A stretch of 64,000 nucleotides of DNA from Cupriavidus oxalaticus (GCF_004768545.1 NZ_CP038635.1:806001-870000); one strand, 5' to 3'. Shown: positions 36,701 through 47,125, counted from the first letter of the stretch. The notes: generated from the sequence alone by a model not told the origin. Translations and numbers: made by a program.

Positions 36701-38167
36701 CTACATCAGGATGATGTCGTACTGCTCCTGGTGGAAGGTCGATTCGACCTGCAGGGAGATCGGCTTGCCGATGAAATCGCCGAGCATCGCCAGGTGCTGG
36801 CTTTCTTCTTCCAGGAACAGGTCGATGACTTCCTGCGAGGCCAGGATGCGGAATTCGCGCGGATTGAACTGGCGCGACTCGCGCATGATCTCGCGCAGGA
36901 TGTCGTAGCACGCCGTGCGCGGCGTCTTGACCTGGCCCTTGCCGTGGCACACCGGGCATTGCTCGCACAGCACGTGCGCCAGCGATTCGCGCGTGCGCTT
37001 GCGCGTCATCTCTACGAGCCCGAGCTGCGAGAAGTTGTTGACGGTAATGCGGGTTCGGTCGCGCGACAGCGCGCGCTTGAGTTCGGACAGCACCGCTTCG
37101 CGGTGTTCGGCATTCTCCATATCGATGAAATCGATGATGATGATGCCGCCGAGGTTGCGCAGCCGCAGTTGCCGCGCGATGGTGTGGGCCGCCTCCAGGT
37201 TGGTCTTGAAGATCGTGTCGTCGAAATTGCGCGCGCCGACATAACCGCCGGTGTTGACGTCGATCGTCGTCATCGCCTCGGTCTGGTCGATCATCAGGTA
37301 GCCGCCCGACTTCAGGTCGACCCGGCGCGACAGCGCCTTCTCGATCTCGGCATCGATATTGAACAGGTCGAAGATTGGCCGCTCGCCGGTGTAGTGCGAC
37401 AGCCGCGACAGCACCGCCGGCGTGTACTCCTTGGCGAACTCCACCAGCATCTGGTAGTTCTCGCGCGAATCGATCTGGATCACGCCGGTGGCGTCGTTGA
37501 TGAAGTCGCGCAGCACGCGCTGGGCCAGGTTCAGGTCCTGGTAGAGCAGCGCCGGCGCTGGCAGCGTGGTGGCGTTCTGGCGGATCGTGCCCCAGATCTT
37601 GCGCAGGTAGGCGATGTCGTTGCCGAGTTCCTCGTCGGTCGCTTCTTCGGCGATGGTGCGCACGATAAAGCCGCCACGCTCGTCGGCCGGCACCAGGCCC
37701 TGCACGCGGCTGCGCAGCGCTTCACGGTCCACTTCGCCCTCGATGCGCTGCGAGATGCCGATATGCGGATCCTGCGGCAGGTACACCAGCGTGCGCCCGG
37801 CGATGCTCACCTGCGTGGACAGGCGCGCGCCCTTGGTGCCGATCGGGTCCTTGATCACCTGCACCATCAGCGCCTGGCCTTCGAACAGGGTCTTCTCGAT
37901 CGCCAGTTGCGGGGTGCCGCCGTTGCGGTCGTTGTCGCGCGGGTGCCAGATATCGGCCACGTGCAGGAACGCGGCGCGCTCCAGGCCGATGTCGATGAAG
38001 GCCGACTGCATGCCGGGCAGCACGCGCACCACCTTGCCCAGGTAAATATTACCCACCAGCCCGCGCGTGAGCGTGCGTTCGACGTGCAGTTCCTGGACGG
38101 CAGCCTGCTGCACGATGGCAACGCGCGTCTCCTGGGGCGTGATGTTGACGAGGATGTCTTCAGTCAT
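36701..38167 (-). CDS. rng: Ribonuclease G
   Basis: Single-strand endoribonuclease that matures the 5' end of 16S rRNA and takes part in mRNA decay. The 488-residue protein has an S1 domain (about 35-125, GLVGNIYLGKVVRVLPGMQSAFIDIGLERAAF). The catalytic aspartates are about D303 (TTIDVNTGGYVG) and D346 (IIIIDFIDME). The zinc-link cysteines are in CPVCHGKG (C404, C407). It lacks the C-terminal scaffold of RNase E, matching RNase G. It is the last gene of the leftward series after maf, as in many proteobacteria. Confidence 0.95.
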   Translation of the reverse strand: MTEDILVNITPQETRVAIVQQAAVQELHVERTLTRGLVGNIYLGKVVRVLPGMQSAFIDIGLERAAFLHVADIWHPRDNDRNGGTPQLAIEKTLFEGQALMVQVIKDPIGTKGARLSTQVSIAGRTLVYLPQDPHIGISQRIEGEVDREALRSRVQGLVPADERGGFIVRTIAEEATDEELGNDIAYLRKIWGTIRQNATTLPAPALLYQDLNLAQRVLRDFINDATGVIQIDSRENYQMLVEFAKEYTPAVLSRLSHYTGERPIFDLFNIDAEIEKALSRRVDLKSGGYLMIDQTEAMTTIDVNTGGYVGARNFDDTIFKTNLEAAHTIARQLRLRNLGGIIIIDFIDMENAEHREAVLSELKRALSRDRTRITVNNFSQLGLVEMTRKRTRESLAHVLCEQCPVCHGKGQVKTPRTACYDILREIMRESRQFNPREFRILASQEVIDLFLEEESQHLAMLGDFIGKPISLQVESTFHQEQYDIILM

Positions 38168-38256
38168 AGCGGTGAAACGCGGTCGCCGGTGGCCCGGCGG
38201 TATTGGGGTTGCCCGGCGCGGCCGGGTCTTGTCCTGGGCGGCGGCGTGGCCGCGGC

Positions 38257-38859
38257 TCAGAACTGCAGGCGGGCCTGGCGAAGTAACGCCGCCGTCTCAA
38301 ACAAGGGCAAGCCCATGATACCTGAATAGCTGCCCGCGATCCGCTCGACGAACTCGGCCGCGCGGCCCTGGATCCCGTACGCGCCGGCCTTGCCGAGCGG
38401 CTCGCCGCTGGCGACGTAGCGCGCGATCTCGTCGGGCCGCATCGGGCGGAAGGTCACTTCGGAGACCGACAGCGCGTGGTGCATGCCCAGGGTGGAAACC
38501 ACCGTGACCGCAGTGAGCACGCGGTGCGTGCTACCGGCCAGCGCGGCCAGCATGGCGTGCGCATCGGCGGCGTCCCCGGGTTTGCCGAGGATGCGGCCGC
38601 CCAGGCAGACGGTGGTGTCGGAGGTCAGCACCGGCGCGTCGGGCAGGGCCCGGCGCTCGCGGCGGCGCAGCGCGGCTTCGGCCTTCAGCGCGCAGACGCG
38701 CTGCACGTAGTCGTCGGGCGTTTCGCCGGGCAGGACGGCTTCCAGCGCTTCGGCGTCCTCGTCGTCATCGGCAAGGAGCAACTCGTAGCGCGCGCCCAGC
38801 TGGGTCAGCAGTTCGCGGCGGCGCGGGCTTTGGGAGGCGAGGTAGAGGTAGTCGTGCAT
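38257..38859 (-). CDS. Maf-like nucleoside triphosphate pyrophosphatase (dTTP/UTP, YhdE type)
   Basis: Hydrolyses non-canonical or excess dTTP/UTP to the monophosphate and has been linked to septum control. The 200-residue protein opens [19 protein letters not shown], and the catalytic Asp is in [17 protein letters not shown]. The [14 protein letters not shown] end is typical. The SPRRRELL spacing and the SDTTV loop favour the YhdE (dTTP/UTP) subgroup over YceF. Lies 91 bases after rlmH and 89 before rng in the leftward series. Confidence 0.92.
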   Translation of the reverse strand: MHDYLYLASQSPRRRELLTQLGARYELLLADDDEDAEALEAVLPGETPDDYVQRVCALKAEAALRRRERRALPDAPVLTSDTTVCLGGRILGKPGDAADAHAMLAALAGSTHRVLTAVTVVSTLGMHHALSVSEVTFRPMRPDEIARYVASGEPLGKAGAYGIQGRAAEFVERIAGSYSGIMGLPLFETAALLRQARLQF

Positions 38860-38950
38860 CGCGGCAGGCGGGGCAGGCGGGAGTATGGACCTGCCGGCGG
38901 CGGGCCGGCAGTGGCGTGAATTGTAACGCCCGCGGCGGCGCGGTTCCGTG

Positions 38951-39430
38951 TCAGGCGCGGTGGTAGGGGTGGTTCTGCGTGACCGACCAGGCCCGGTACA
39001 ACTGCTCGGCCAGCAGCACCCTCACCATGCCGTGCGGCAGCGTCAGGCTGGACAGGCGGATCAGCGTACTGGCGCGCGCCTTCAGCGCCGGGTCGAGCCC
39101 GTCGGCGCCGCCGATCAGGAAGGCGACATCGCCGCCCTCGCGCTGCCAGTCGGTCAGCTGCGCAGCCAGTTGCACGGTGGTGAAGTCGCGGCCGCGTTCG
39201 TCCAGCGCGACGATGCGGCACTGCCTGGACAGCGAGCCCAGCACGGCGTCGATGCGCGCGGCTTCGCGCTGCATCACGGTGGTGGCGTTGTTGCTGGACG
39301 AGCGGGCCTCCGGCTTGACCTCGCGCAGCTCGATGCGCAGCTCGGGCGGCATGCGCTTGGCATACTCGTTGAAGCCGGTTTCGATCCAGGCGGGCATCTT
39401 GTGGCCGACGGCCACGATTACCAGTTGCAT
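38951..39430 (-). CDS. rlmH: 23S rRNA (pseudouridine1915-N3)-methyltransferase
   Basis: Methylates pseudouridine 1915 in helix 69 of 23S rRNA on the 70S ribosome. The 159-residue SPOUT protein starts [41 protein letters not shown] and the knot with the SAM site, [19 protein letters not shown], follow, then [33 protein letters not shown], the signature C-terminus. It follows rsfS by 71 bases, the normal genomic partner. Confidence 0.97.
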   Translation of the reverse strand: MQLVIVAVGHKMPAWIETGFNEYAKRMPPELRIELREVKPEARSSSNNATTVMQREAARIDAVLGSLSRQCRIVALDERGRDFTTVQLAAQLTDWQREGGDVAFLIGGADGLDPALKARASTLIRLSSLTLPHGMVRVLLAEQLYRAWSVTQNHPYHRA

Positions 39431-39501
39431 GAGGGCGGATTGGCGGCAGTGCGGAGGCCAGTGCAGGCGGCGCGGCCGTCAGGCGGCCGCGCGCCGCGGC
39501 A

Positions 39502-40275
39502 TCAGGCCGAGCGGGTGGTGCGCTTGCGCGCGGCCGGCTTGGCCGCCGCGGTCTTGGTGGCGGTCTTGCCTGCCGTCTTGCCAGCGGTCTTGGTCGCCGT
39601 CCGGGGTGCAGTCTTGCGTGCCGTGGTGCCAGCGGCGGTCTTGCGCGGCGCGGCGGCGCGGGTGCCGGCGGTCTTGGTGGCTGCCGTCTTGGTGGCTGCC
39701 GTCTTGGTCCCAGTCTTGGCGGCAGTCTTGCGCGCCGGCTTGCGCACCGTGGCAATGGCGTCCGGGTCGGTGTCCTCGTGGCCCATCGGCGGCGACGGCT
39801 CCTTCATGCCTTCGGGCAGGCGGGCCAGCGCCGGGCGCAGGCTGCTGGCACGGCGCGTGCCGCGCGCGGCCGGGACTTCGTCCTCGTCCTCGTCCATCGG
39901 CTCGCTGGCCTTGGCCAGGCTGCGGGCACCGGTGGCCAGCTTCATGCGCACCGGCTTGTCGCCCCAGATTTCTTCCAGGTTGTAGTACAGGCGCAGCTGC
40001 GGCTGCAGGATGTGGACCACGGCGTCGCCGCAGTCGACCAGCACCCATTCGCCCGTCTCCAGGCCTTCGACCGCCACGATATGGCCGCCGGCTTCCTTCA
40101 CCGTATCCCGCACCGACGCTGCCAGCGCCTTGGTCTGGCGGTTGGACGTCCCGCTGGCAATCACCACCCGGTCGAACAGTTCGGTCAGGTGGCTGGTGTC
40201 GTACACCTTGATGTCCTGCGCTTTGACATCCTCGAGGCCGTCGACGATGGCGCGTTGCAGTTTACGAATATCCAT
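39502..40275 (-). CDS. rsfS: Ribosomal silencing factor RsfS with a long basic C-terminal tail
   Basis: Binds L14 on the 50S subunit and blocks subunit joining under starvation. The RsfS domain is residues 1-112 (DIRKLQRAIVDGLEDVKAQD, VIASGTSNRQTKALAASV, LQPQLRLYYNLEEIWGD). Family members are usually 105-130 residues, but this one has 257. After an acidic patch (about 127-133) and a linker comes a Lys/Ala/Thr-rich tail (about 178-257) built of degenerate KTA-type repeats, like histone H1 or AlgP tails. The tail is in frame, with the only plausible stop at the end. It lies between nadD (62 bases) and rlmH (71 bases). Confidence 0.92.
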   Translation of the reverse strand: MDIRKLQRAIVDGLEDVKAQDIKVYDTSHLTELFDRVVIASGTSNRQTKALAASVRDTVKEAGGHIVAVEGLETGEWVLVDCGDAVVHILQPQLRLYYNLEEIWGDKPVRMKLATGARSLAKASEPMDEDEDEVPAARGTRRASSLRPALARLPEGMKEPSPPMGHEDTDPDAIATVRKPARKTAAKTGTKTAATKTAATKTAGTRAAAPRKTAAGTTARKTAPRTATKTAGKTAGKTATKTAAAKPAARKRTTRSA

Positions 40276-40337
40276 GGTGTCTTCTTGTTCAGCTGAGATC
40301 GGTTGGGTGGTGGGCGCCGGTTGCGGGCAACCGGGGG

Positions 40338-41063
40338 TCAGGCCCTGGCCGGGGCGTCGCGGTACAGCCCGTGGCTGGCGATGTAGTGTGCCACGCCCGG
40401 CGGCAGTTGGTCATCTGCGGGTTGGCCGGCCGCCAGGCGCTGGCGCAGGCGGGTGGAAGACAGGTCGACGGCGAGCGTCTGGTCGATCCACATCCGGCCG
40501 GAGGGCGTGCATTGTATCAGGGTCGTGTCGGCCTGGCGCTGCGACAGCGCTTCCAGCACCGGGCCTTCCAGCGCGGCCAGCTCGAAGCGCGGGCGGGTGG
40601 CGGTGCACAGGTGGACATGCGCGAACAGTTCCTGCCAGCCGTGCCAGGTGTGCAGGCGCAGCAACTGGTCGGCGCCCATCAGCCAGCACAGCGAGGCCTG
40701 CGGGCCGTAGTCGTCGCGCAGCTGGCGCACGGTGTCGATGGTGTAGCTGGGGCCGGCGCGGTCGACTTCCATGCGGCTGACGCGGACTTTGGCGCCGGTG
40801 TCGCCCAGGGCGGCGGCGGCCAGTTCAGTCATGGCCAGGCGGTCCGCAGCAGGCGTCACATCAGTGCCCTTCTGCCACGACTGGCCGGTGGGGATCCACA
40901 CCAGTTCGTCCAGGCCCAGGTGGTCGATGCACAGCCGCGCCAGCGCCAGGTGGCCGACATGGGGCGGGTCGAAGGTGCCGCCGAGGATACCCAGTCGGTA
41001 GGGGCGGGCGGGAAGGTCGCCCGCATCGGCGGCGGGCATATGGTTTTGCGCGGGATTGGCCAT
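40338..41063 (-). CDS. nadD: Nicotinate-nucleotide adenylyltransferase
   Basis: Converts nicotinate mononucleotide and ATP to deamido-NAD. The 241-residue nucleotidyltransferase has GILGGTFDPPHVGHLALARL (HxGH), LVWIPTGQSWQKG, LLMGADQLLRLHTWHGWQE-like block and VDLSSTRLRQRLAAG (SSTxxR). The N-terminus is uncertain: the ATG at 41063 or a second one at 41039. It begins 10 bases after the hemF stop and is followed by rsfS, the usual order. It draws on the same nicotinate pool that the catabolic nic cluster at 47-62 kb would consume. Confidence 0.93.
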   Translation of the reverse strand: MANPAQNHMPAADAGDLPARPYRLGILGGTFDPPHVGHLALARLCIDHLGLDELVWIPTGQSWQKGTDVTPAADRLAMTELAAAALGDTGAKVRVSRMEVDRAGPSYTIDTVRQLRDDYGPQASLCWLMGADQLLRLHTWHGWQELFAHVHLCTATRPRFELAALEGPVLEALSQRQADTTLIQCTPSGRMWIDQTLAVDLSSTRLRQRLAAGQPADDQLPPGVAHYIASHGLYRDAPARA

Positions 41064-41073
41064 AGGTCTGCCG

Positions 41074-41985
41074 TCAGGCCCAGTCGCGTGCCGGCAGGAA
41101 GTCGGTGTACAGCGCCGCTTCAGGGCTGCCCGCTTCCGGTTGCCAGTCATAGCGCCAGGTCACCAGCGGCGGCATCGACATCAGAATGGATTCGGCACGT
41201 CCGCCCGACTGCAGGCCGAACAGCGTGCCGCGGTCGAACACCAGGTTGAATTCGACATAACGCCCGCGCCGGTAGGCCTGGAAGCCGCGCTCGCGTTCGC
41301 CGTAGGGCGTGTCCTTGCGGGCCTGCAGGATGGGCAGGTAGGCGTCGAGGAAGGCGTCGCCGACCGATTGCATCATGGCGAAGCTGCGCTCGAAGCCCAG
41401 CGCCGAGAAGTCGTCGAAGAAGATCCCGCCCACACCGCGCGCCTCGTTGCGGTGCTTCAGGAAGAAATACTCGTCGCACCACTGCTTGAAGCGCGGATAC
41501 AGCTCGTCGCCATATGGCGCAAGCGCCTGCTTGCAGGTGCCGTGGAAATGCGCGCAGTCGCCGGCATTGCCGTAGTAGGGCGTCAGGTCCATGCCGCCGC
41601 CGAACCACCAGACCGGCTCGGCGCCGGGCTTGACCGCCAGGAAGCAGCGCACGTTCATGTGGACCGTGGGCACGTAGGGGTTGCGCGGGTGGAACACCAG
41701 CGATACGCCCATCGCCTCGAAGCTGCGCCCGGAGAGTTCAGGCCGGTTGGCGCTGGCCGACGGCGGCAGGGTATCGCCGCTGACGTGCGAGAAGCCCACG
41801 CCGGCGCGCTCCATCACCGCGCCGCCTTCCAGGATGCGGGTGCGGCCACTGCCGCGCAGGCGTTCGGTGGGCGGCTTCTCCCAGGCGTCGGTCAGGAACG
41901 GCTGGCCGTCGATGGCGCCGATGGCGTCGGTGATGCGGTCTTGCAGGCCGAGCAGATAGGCACGGACTGCCTGGGAATCGATCAT
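41074..41985 (-). CDS. hemF: Oxygen-dependent coproporphyrinogen III oxidase
   Basis: Oxidative decarboxylation of coproporphyrinogen III to protoporphyrinogen IX in aerobic heme synthesis. The 303-residue protein shows the family blocks [77 protein letters not shown] and [20 protein letters not shown]. The start at 41985 ([11 protein letters not shown]) fits the family. It is followed after 10 bases by nadD. Confidence 0.96.
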   Translation of the reverse strand: MIDSQAVRAYLLGLQDRITDAIGAIDGQPFLTDAWEKPPTERLRGSGRTRILEGGAVMERAGVGFSHVSGDTLPPSASANRPELSGRSFEAMGVSLVFHPRNPYVPTVHMNVRCFLAVKPGAEPVWWFGGGMDLTPYYGNAGDCAHFHGTCKQALAPYGDELYPRFKQWCDEYFFLKHRNEARGVGGIFFDDFSALGFERSFAMMQSVGDAFLDAYLPILQARKDTPYGERERGFQAYRRGRYVEFNLVFDRGTLFGLQSGGRAESILMSMPPLVTWRYDWQPEAGSPEAALYTDFLPARDWA

Positions 41986-42147
41986 GGTGGGCGGAAAACG
42001 AATGGACCGGATGGACCGGGCTGATGGCATTCCGGCAGCCCTGGGGCTGCCGGCTGCGTCACAGCGTTGTCACGATTGTACCGGCTGGGGCGGCCAGGTG
42101 GTCGCCAGAGCCCGCTGAGGCCGCGCCGGCGGCCAGCCGGTGGCCAA

Positions 42148-43416
42148 TCAGCGCTTGATGGCGCGATAACCGATATCGGTCCGGTACTGCATGCCGTCGA
42201 ACCGGATCTGCTCGACCGCGGCATAGGCGGCGCGCTGCGCGGCCTTGACGGTGTCGGCCAGCCCGACCACGCACAGCACGCGCCCGCCCGAGGTCAGCAG
42301 GGTGCCGTCCTTGAGCGTGGTGCCGGCGTGGAAGGTCACGCTGTCGTCGGTTTCGGCCGGGATGCCGGTGATGACATCGCCTTTGCGCGGACTGTCCGGG
42401 TAGTTGTAGGCGGCCATCACCACGCCCAGCGCGGTGCGGCGGTCCCAGTCCAGCTCGATCGCGTCGAGCTTGCCGTCGACGGCGTGCTCCATCACGTCGA
42501 CCAGGTCGGTCTTCAGGCGCGCCAGGATCGGCTGGGTTTCCGGGTCGCCCATGCGGCAGTTGAATTCCAGTGTCTTCAGGTTGCCGTCCTTGTCGATCAT
42601 CAGGCCGGCGTACAGGAAGCCGGTGTAGGGGATGCCGTCCTTCTCCATGCCGCGCACGGTCGGCAGGATGATCTCGCGCAGCGCGCGCGCGTGCAGCGCG
42701 GGCGTGACCACCGGGGCGGGGGAGTAGGCGCCCATGCCGCCGGTGTTGGGGCCGGCGTCGGCGTCCAGCAGGCGCTTGTGATCCTGGCTGGTGGCCAGCG
42801 CCAGAACGTTCTTGCCGTCGACCAGCACGATGAAGCTGGCTTCCTCGCCCTCCAGGAATTCCTCGATCACCACGCGCGCGCCGGCGTCGCCCAGCTTGTT
42901 GTCGGCCAGCATCATATCGACCGCGGTGTGGGCCTCTTCCAGCGACATCGCCACCACCACGCCCTTGCCCGCGGCCAGGCCATCGGCCTTGATCACGATC
43001 GGTGCGCCCTGCGCGTCGATATAGGCATGCGCCTGTGCGGCGTCGGAGAAGGTCTGGTAGGCGGCGGTCGGGATGCCATGGCGCTGCATGAACGCCTTGG
43101 CGAAGTCCTTGGACGATTCCAGCTGCGCGGCCGCCTTGCTCGGCCCGAAGATGCGCAGGCCCTTGGCACGGAAGATATCGACGATGCCGGCCGCCAGCGG
43201 TGCCTCCGGCCCGACCACGGTAAAGGCCACGCCTTCGCGCTCGGCAAAGGCGGCGATGACCTCCGGATCCGTCAGCGGAACGTTCTGCAGGCGCTTGTCG
43301 AGCGCGGTCCCGCCGTTGCCCGGCGCCACGTACACCACCTGTACCCTGGGGGATTGGGCCAATTTCCAGGCCAGCGCGTGTTCACGTCCACCCGAGCCGA
43401 CAACCAATACTTTCAT
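42148..43416 (-). CDS. purD: Phosphoribosylamine-glycine ligase (GAR synthetase)
   Basis: Second step of purine synthesis, joining phosphoribosylamine and glycine with ATP. The 422-residue ATP-grasp protein starts [20 protein letters not shown]. The family motifs [75 protein letters not shown] and [12 protein letters not shown] follow. It lies between yebC and hemF; a terminator behind yebC suggests a separate promoter. Confidence 0.97.
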   Translation of the reverse strand: MKVLVVGSGGREHALAWKLAQSPRVQVVYVAPGNGGTALDKRLQNVPLTDPEVIAAFAEREGVAFTVVGPEAPLAAGIVDIFRAKGLRIFGPSKAAAQLESSKDFAKAFMQRHGIPTAAYQTFSDAAQAHAYIDAQGAPIVIKADGLAAGKGVVVAMSLEEAHTAVDMMLADNKLGDAGARVVIEEFLEGEEASFIVLVDGKNVLALATSQDHKRLLDADAGPNTGGMGAYSPAPVVTPALHARALREIILPTVRGMEKDGIPYTGFLYAGLMIDKDGNLKTLEFNCRMGDPETQPILARLKTDLVDVMEHAVDGKLDAIELDWDRRTALGVVMAAYNYPDSPRKGDVITGIPAETDDSVTFHAGTTLKDGTLLTSGGRVLCVVGLADTVKAAQRAAYAAVEQIRFDGMQYRTDIGYRAIKR

Positions 43417-43445
43417 GATCCACTGCCAGAAAAGAAACAGATACT

Positions 43446-43482
43446 AAAAGGCGGCGGCCTGGTCTGAGTCCGGGCCGCCGCC
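43446..43482 (-). terminator. Terminator behind yebC
   Basis: ggcggcggcc (43450-43459) pairs with ggccgccgcc (43473-43482). Read on the minus strand it is followed by tttt. It lies between the yebC stop and the purD start, so purD is probably transcribed separately. Confidence 0.65.
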
Positions 43483-43504
43483 ATGGGGGGCTTGTTGCTT
43501 CAGC

Positions 43505-44230
43505 TTAGTCTTCGATCACCGCGTTGGTGAAGACTTCCTGCACGTCGTCGAGGTTTTCCAGGGCGTCGAGCAGCTTCTGCATTTTGGCCGCGTCGTCGCC
43601 GGCGAAGCTGATTTCGTTCTGCGGCTTCATTACCACGTCGGCGACTTCGGCCTTGAAGCCGGCGGCTTCAAGCGCGGCCTTGACCGCCGGGAAATCGTTG
43701 GGCGGGCAGGTCACTTCGATCGAACCGTCGTCATTGGTGACGACGTCGTCGGCGCCGGCTTCCAGCGCGGCGTCCATCAGCTTGTCTTCCGGCGTGCCGG
43801 GCGCGAACAGGAACTGGCCGCAGTGCGTGAACATGAATGCCACCGAGCCTTCGGTGCCCATGTTGCCGCCATGCTTGGAGAACGCGTGGCGCACTTCGGC
43901 CACGGTACGGGTGCGATTGTCGGTCAGGCAGTCGACGATGATGGCCGCGCCGGCCAGGCCGTAGCCTTCGTAGCGGATCTCTTCGTAGTTGGCGCCTTCC
44001 AGGCCGCCCACGCCGCGCTGGATCGCGCGCTGGATGTTGTCCTTGGGCATGTTCGCGTCCATGGCCTTGTCGATCGACAGGCGCAGGCGCGGGTTGGTGT
44101 CGGCATCGCCGCCGCCGAGCTTGGCGGCAACGGTGATTTCCTTGATCAGGCGGGTCCAGATCTTGCCGCGCTTGGCGTCAGCTGCGGCTTTCTTGTGTTT
44201 GATATTGGCCCATTTCGAGTGACCGGCCAT
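43505..44230 (-). CDS. YebC/PmpR-family regulatory protein
   Basis: A 241-residue protein of the YebC/TACO1 family, described as a DNA-binding regulator and, more recently for relatives, as a translation factor for polyproline stretches. It starts [50 protein letters not shown] and [24 protein letters not shown] follow. The ATG at 44230 is fixed by the invariant MAGHSKW. A HerA-like ATPase gene is divergent. Confidence 0.95.
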   Translation of the reverse strand: MAGHSKWANIKHKKAAADAKRGKIWTRLIKEITVAAKLGGGDADTNPRLRLSIDKAMDANMPKDNIQRAIQRGVGGLEGANYEEIRYEGYGLAGAAIIVDCLTDNRTRTVAEVRHAFSKHGGNMGTEGSVAFMFTHCGQFLFAPGTPEDKLMDAALEAGADDVVTNDDGSIEVTCPPNDFPAVKAALEAAGFKAEVADVVMKPQNEISFAGDDAAKMQKLLDALENLDDVQEVFTNAVIED

Positions 44231-44406
44231 GATGCTCTCCGAGGCGGAAAAGGTGTTATGCGGTGATGGAATGCGGGATGCCAGGCGCGGGCGCCAGGTG
44301 ACGGATATGCCTGGCGGCTGGCTATAATCAGCCCAGGATTTTATCACGCGGGCCTGCCCGCGCCGCTGCCGCGGCGAGTCCCGCGGCACTTGCTACCAGG
44401 AAGACC

Positions 44407-45933
44407 ATGGCCGACCCCATCCTTATCGGCAAGAACGCCGAACACGAGCTGGTGCTGCTGCCGCAGATGGGCAACCGCCACGGCCTGATCACCGGCGCCA
44501 CCGGCACCGGCAAAACCGTCACGCTGCAGACGCTGGCGCAGGGCTTTTCGCGCCTGGGCGTGCCGGTGTTCATGGCCGACGTCAAAGGTGACCTGACCGG
44601 CATTTCGCAATCCGGCCAGTTGTCCGACAAGCTCAAGCAGCGCCTGGCCGACCTGGGGCTGCCGGAGCCGGCCTGGGGCGGATGCCCGACAACGTTGTGG
44701 GACGTGTTCGGCCAGAAGGGCCACCCGGTGCGCGCCACGGTCTCGCACATGGGCCCGCTGCTGCTGTCGCGGATGCTTGAGCTCAACGACACCCAGCAGG
44801 GCGTGCTCAACCTGGTGTTCCGCATCGCCGATGCCAACGGCCTGCTGCTGCTCGACGCCAAGGACCTGCGCGCAATGCTGCAGTACGTGGGCGACAACGC
44901 CTCGCAGTTCACGACCGAGTACGGCAATATCTCCGCCGCCTCGATCGGGGCGATCCAGCGCGGGCTGCTGGCGCTGGAGTCGCAGGGCGGCGATGTCTTC
45001 TTTGGCGAGCCGATGCTGAACCTGGAAGACTTCATCCAGACCGAGAAGGGCCAGGGCGTGGTCAGTATCCTGGCGGCGGACAAGCTGATGAACTCGCCGC
45101 GGCTGTATGCGACCTTCCTGCTGTGGATGCTGTCCGAGCTGTTCGAGAAGCTGCCCGAGGCCGGCGACCTCGACAAGCCCAAGCTGGTGTTCTTCTTCGA
45201 CGAGGCCCACCTGCTGTTCAACGACGCGCCCAAGGCGCTGCTCGACAAGATCGAGCAGGTGGTGCGGCTGATCCGCTCCAAGGGCGTGGGCGTGTATTTC
45301 GTCACGCAGAATCCGGTCGACATCCCCGACACGGTGCTCGGCCAGCTGGGCAACCGCGTGCAGCACGCGCTGCGCGCGTTCACGCCGCGCGACCAGAAGG
45401 CGGTCAAGGTGGCGGCCACCACCATGCGCGCCAACCCGAAGCTGGACCTGGAAACCGCGATCGGCGAACTGGGCGTGGGCGAGGCGCTGGTGTCGTTCCT
45501 GGATGCCAAGGGCACGCCGTGCGTGACCGAGCGCGCATGGGTGCTGCCGCCGGGTAGCCGCATCGGCCCGGCGACCGACGAGGAGCGCAGGCAACTGATC
45601 GCGAATTCGCTGGTCGCGGGGACCTATGAAGCGGCCGTGGATCGCGAATCGGCTTACGAAAAGCTGCGTGGCGGCGTGCCGACGGTGGCCAATGGCAAGG
45701 GCAAGCCGTCGGACGCCAAACCTGAAGCCAAGCCGGAAGCGGAACAGGACAGCGGCTGGCTTGGCACTGCCGGCGATATCTTCGGCACGCTGACCAAGGG
45801 CACCGGCAAGAGCGGGCGCGGCGATTCGATCCTGGAGTCGATGGCAAAGTCGGCCGCGCGCACGGTGGGTTCGCAGGTGGGCCGCGAGCTGATTCGTGGC
45901 GTGCTGGGCAGCTTGCTAGGGAAGAGGAAGTAG
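44407..45933 (+). CDS. HerA-like ATPase (DUF853, YjgR type)
   Basis: A RecA-fold P-loop ATPase of the HerA/FtsK clan, 508 residues, of unknown role. Walker A is GATGTGKTV (about 30-38), Walker B is [13 protein letters not shown] (about 258-270), and an arginine-finger-like region lies in [15 protein letters not shown]. The C-terminal 80 residues are Lys/Ala-rich and end in a Gly-rich helix ([20 protein letters not shown]). E. coli YjgR is the nearest described relative. No NurA-type nuclease is adjacent. It stands alone and a REP-like palindrome follows. Confidence 0.88.
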   Translation: MADPILIGKNAEHELVLLPQMGNRHGLITGATGTGKTVTLQTLAQGFSRLGVPVFMADVKGDLTGISQSGQLSDKLKQRLADLGLPEPAWGGCPTTLWDVFGQKGHPVRATVSHMGPLLLSRMLELNDTQQGVLNLVFRIADANGLLLLDAKDLRAMLQYVGDNASQFTTEYGNISAASIGAIQRGLLALESQGGDVFFGEPMLNLEDFIQTEKGQGVVSILAADKLMNSPRLYATFLLWMLSELFEKLPEAGDLDKPKLVFFFDEAHLLFNDAPKALLDKIEQVVRLIRSKGVGVYFVTQNPVDIPDTVLGQLGNRVQHALRAFTPRDQKAVKVAATTMRANPKLDLETAIGELGVGEALVSFLDAKGTPCVTERAWVLPPGSRIGPATDEERRQLIANSLVAGTYEAAVDRESAYEKLRGGVPTVANGKGKPSDAKPEAKPEAEQDSGWLGTAGDIFGTLTKGTGKSGRGDSILESMAKSAARTVGSQVGRELIRGVLGSLLGKRK

Positions 45934-45954
45934 TTGAACCCTTGAAAAGCCGCT

Positions 45955-45995
45955 GGTTTGCTCATCTCTCCCGCTCGCGGGGTAGGGGAGCAAAC
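45955..45995. repeat. REP-like intergenic palindrome, copy 1 (imperfect)
   Basis: gtttgctcatctctcccgc faces gcggggtaggggagcaaac around a tc loop, behind the HerA-like gene. Its arms are near-identical to the perfect palindrome at 60616-60655, with a few mismatches, so the two appear to be members of one dispersed repeat family. Confidence 0.7.
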
Positions 45996-46014
45996 GATCA
46001 GCTCGCAGGACGCG

Positions 46015-46176
46015 CTATTGCCGCTGTCCGGCCTGCGCCTTCGCGGCCGCCGCATCCTCGCGCATCTTGCGCGCGAACATCCGGGCGAAGAACCAGCCCA
46101 TGCCGATGATGAAAACGATCACGCCCAGGCTCATCAGGCCGGTGCTGGTGCTGAAGAGAATCTTGATGGCTTCCAT
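46015..46176 (-). CDS. DUF3149-like small membrane protein (53 residues)
   Basis: A 53-residue product beginning MEAIKILFSTSTGLMSLGVI, with one hydrophobic helix (about 13-30) and a basic then Ala-rich tail (ARKMREDAAAAKAQAGQRQ). This fits the DUF3149 pattern of short proteins with an MEAIKxLFST start. GGGAG lies six bases before the ATG. It is too short for a 60-residue ORF cutoff. Function unknown. Confidence 0.75.
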   Translation of the reverse strand: MEAIKILFSTSTGLMSLGVIVFIIGMGWFFARMFARKMREDAAAAKAQAGQRQ

Positions 46177-46218
46177 GGTTGGCTCCCTCGGGTTGGCGGC
46201 ATGTGCCGGCGGAAGAAC

Positions 46219-46250
46219 CGCCAGCGGGTGTCGCCAGCGGGTGTCGCCAG
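46219..46250. repeat. Short tandem repeat, 13 bp x 2.5
   Basis: cgccagcgggtgt occurs twice in tandem at 46219-46244, followed by cgccag, upstream of the DUF3149-like gene. No function is apparent. Confidence 0.8.
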
Positions 46251-46312
46251 TTTAGGGAGCCAGGCGGCGCGGGCTATTGAGGCTGGTCAAGCCCGCGCCG
46301 CGCCGGCACGCG

Positions 46313-46963
46313 TCAGTTCTTGGTGCCGAACAGCCGGTCGCCCGCGTCGCCGAGGCCCGGCACGATGTACGCATCCGCATCCAGGTGGCTGTCCAGCGAG
46401 GCCACGAACAGCTTCACGCCCGGATGCGCCTTCTGGAACACCTCCACGCCTTCCGGCGCCGCCACCAGCGCGACGAAGGTGATGGCCTCGTCCTTGACGC
46501 CGCGGCGCTTGAGCACTTCCACCGCATGCACGGCCGAGTAGCCGGTCGCCACCATCGGATCGCACAGGATAAAGCTGCGGTCTTCCAGGTCTGGCAGCCG
46601 CACCAGGTATTCGACCGGGCGGTGCTGCTCGTCGCGGTACACGCCGATATGGCCGATGCGCGCCGACGGGATCAGCTCGACCAGTCCATCGCTCATGCCC
46701 ACGCCGGCGCGCAGCACCGGCACGATGGTCAGCTTCTTGCCGGCGATCACCGGGGCATCCAGCTCCACCAGCGGCGTGTCGATGCGGCGCGTGGTCAGCG
46801 GCAGGTTGCGCGTGATCTCATAGCCCATCAGCAGCGTGATCTCGCGCAGCAGCTCGCGGAAGGTGCGCGTGGACGTTTCCTTGTCGCGCATGTGCGAGAG
46901 CTTGTGCTGGATCAGCGGGTGGTCGAGGATAAACAGGTTGGGAAAGCGCGGATCTTGTTTCAT
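46313..46963 (-). CDS. upp: Uracil phosphoribosyltransferase
   Basis: Salvages uracil to UMP with PRPP. The 216-residue protein shows [58 protein letters not shown] and the PRPP loop [22 protein letters not shown] follow, with the C-terminal [12 protein letters not shown]. The ATG at 46963 fits; the 47 upstream in-frame codons read as non-coding. The uracil permease that would feed it is near 4 kb. Confidence 0.96.
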   Translation of the reverse strand: MKQDPRFPNLFILDHPLIQHKLSHMRDKETSTRTFRELLREITLLMGYEITRNLPLTTRRIDTPLVELDAPVIAGKKLTIVPVLRAGVGMSDGLVELIPSARIGHIGVYRDEQHRPVEYLVRLPDLEDRSFILCDPMVATGYSAVHAVEVLKRRGVKDEAITFVALVAAPEGVEVFQKAHPGVKLFVASLDSHLDADAYIVPGLGDAGDRLFGTKN

Positions 46964-47125
46964 GGCTGGCGGCGAGGGCTCGGCGGGGATAGGGGCAAGC
47001 GGCGGGAGCGGGCGGCCGGATCGGGTGGACCCGGCCGCCGCGCCGTTGTAGCCGGATTGTAATGGAAGCGGGCGGCAGCGCGGCTGCGGCCCGGTCCCTG
47101 GCAAGCTGCCTTTACCCGGCGCGCG

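Noticed and set aside
39541..39725. Possible CRISPR or minisatellite from the repeated 15-bp units
   Set aside because: The units are in frame within rsfS and encode the Lys-Thr-Ala tail; there are no unique spacers.
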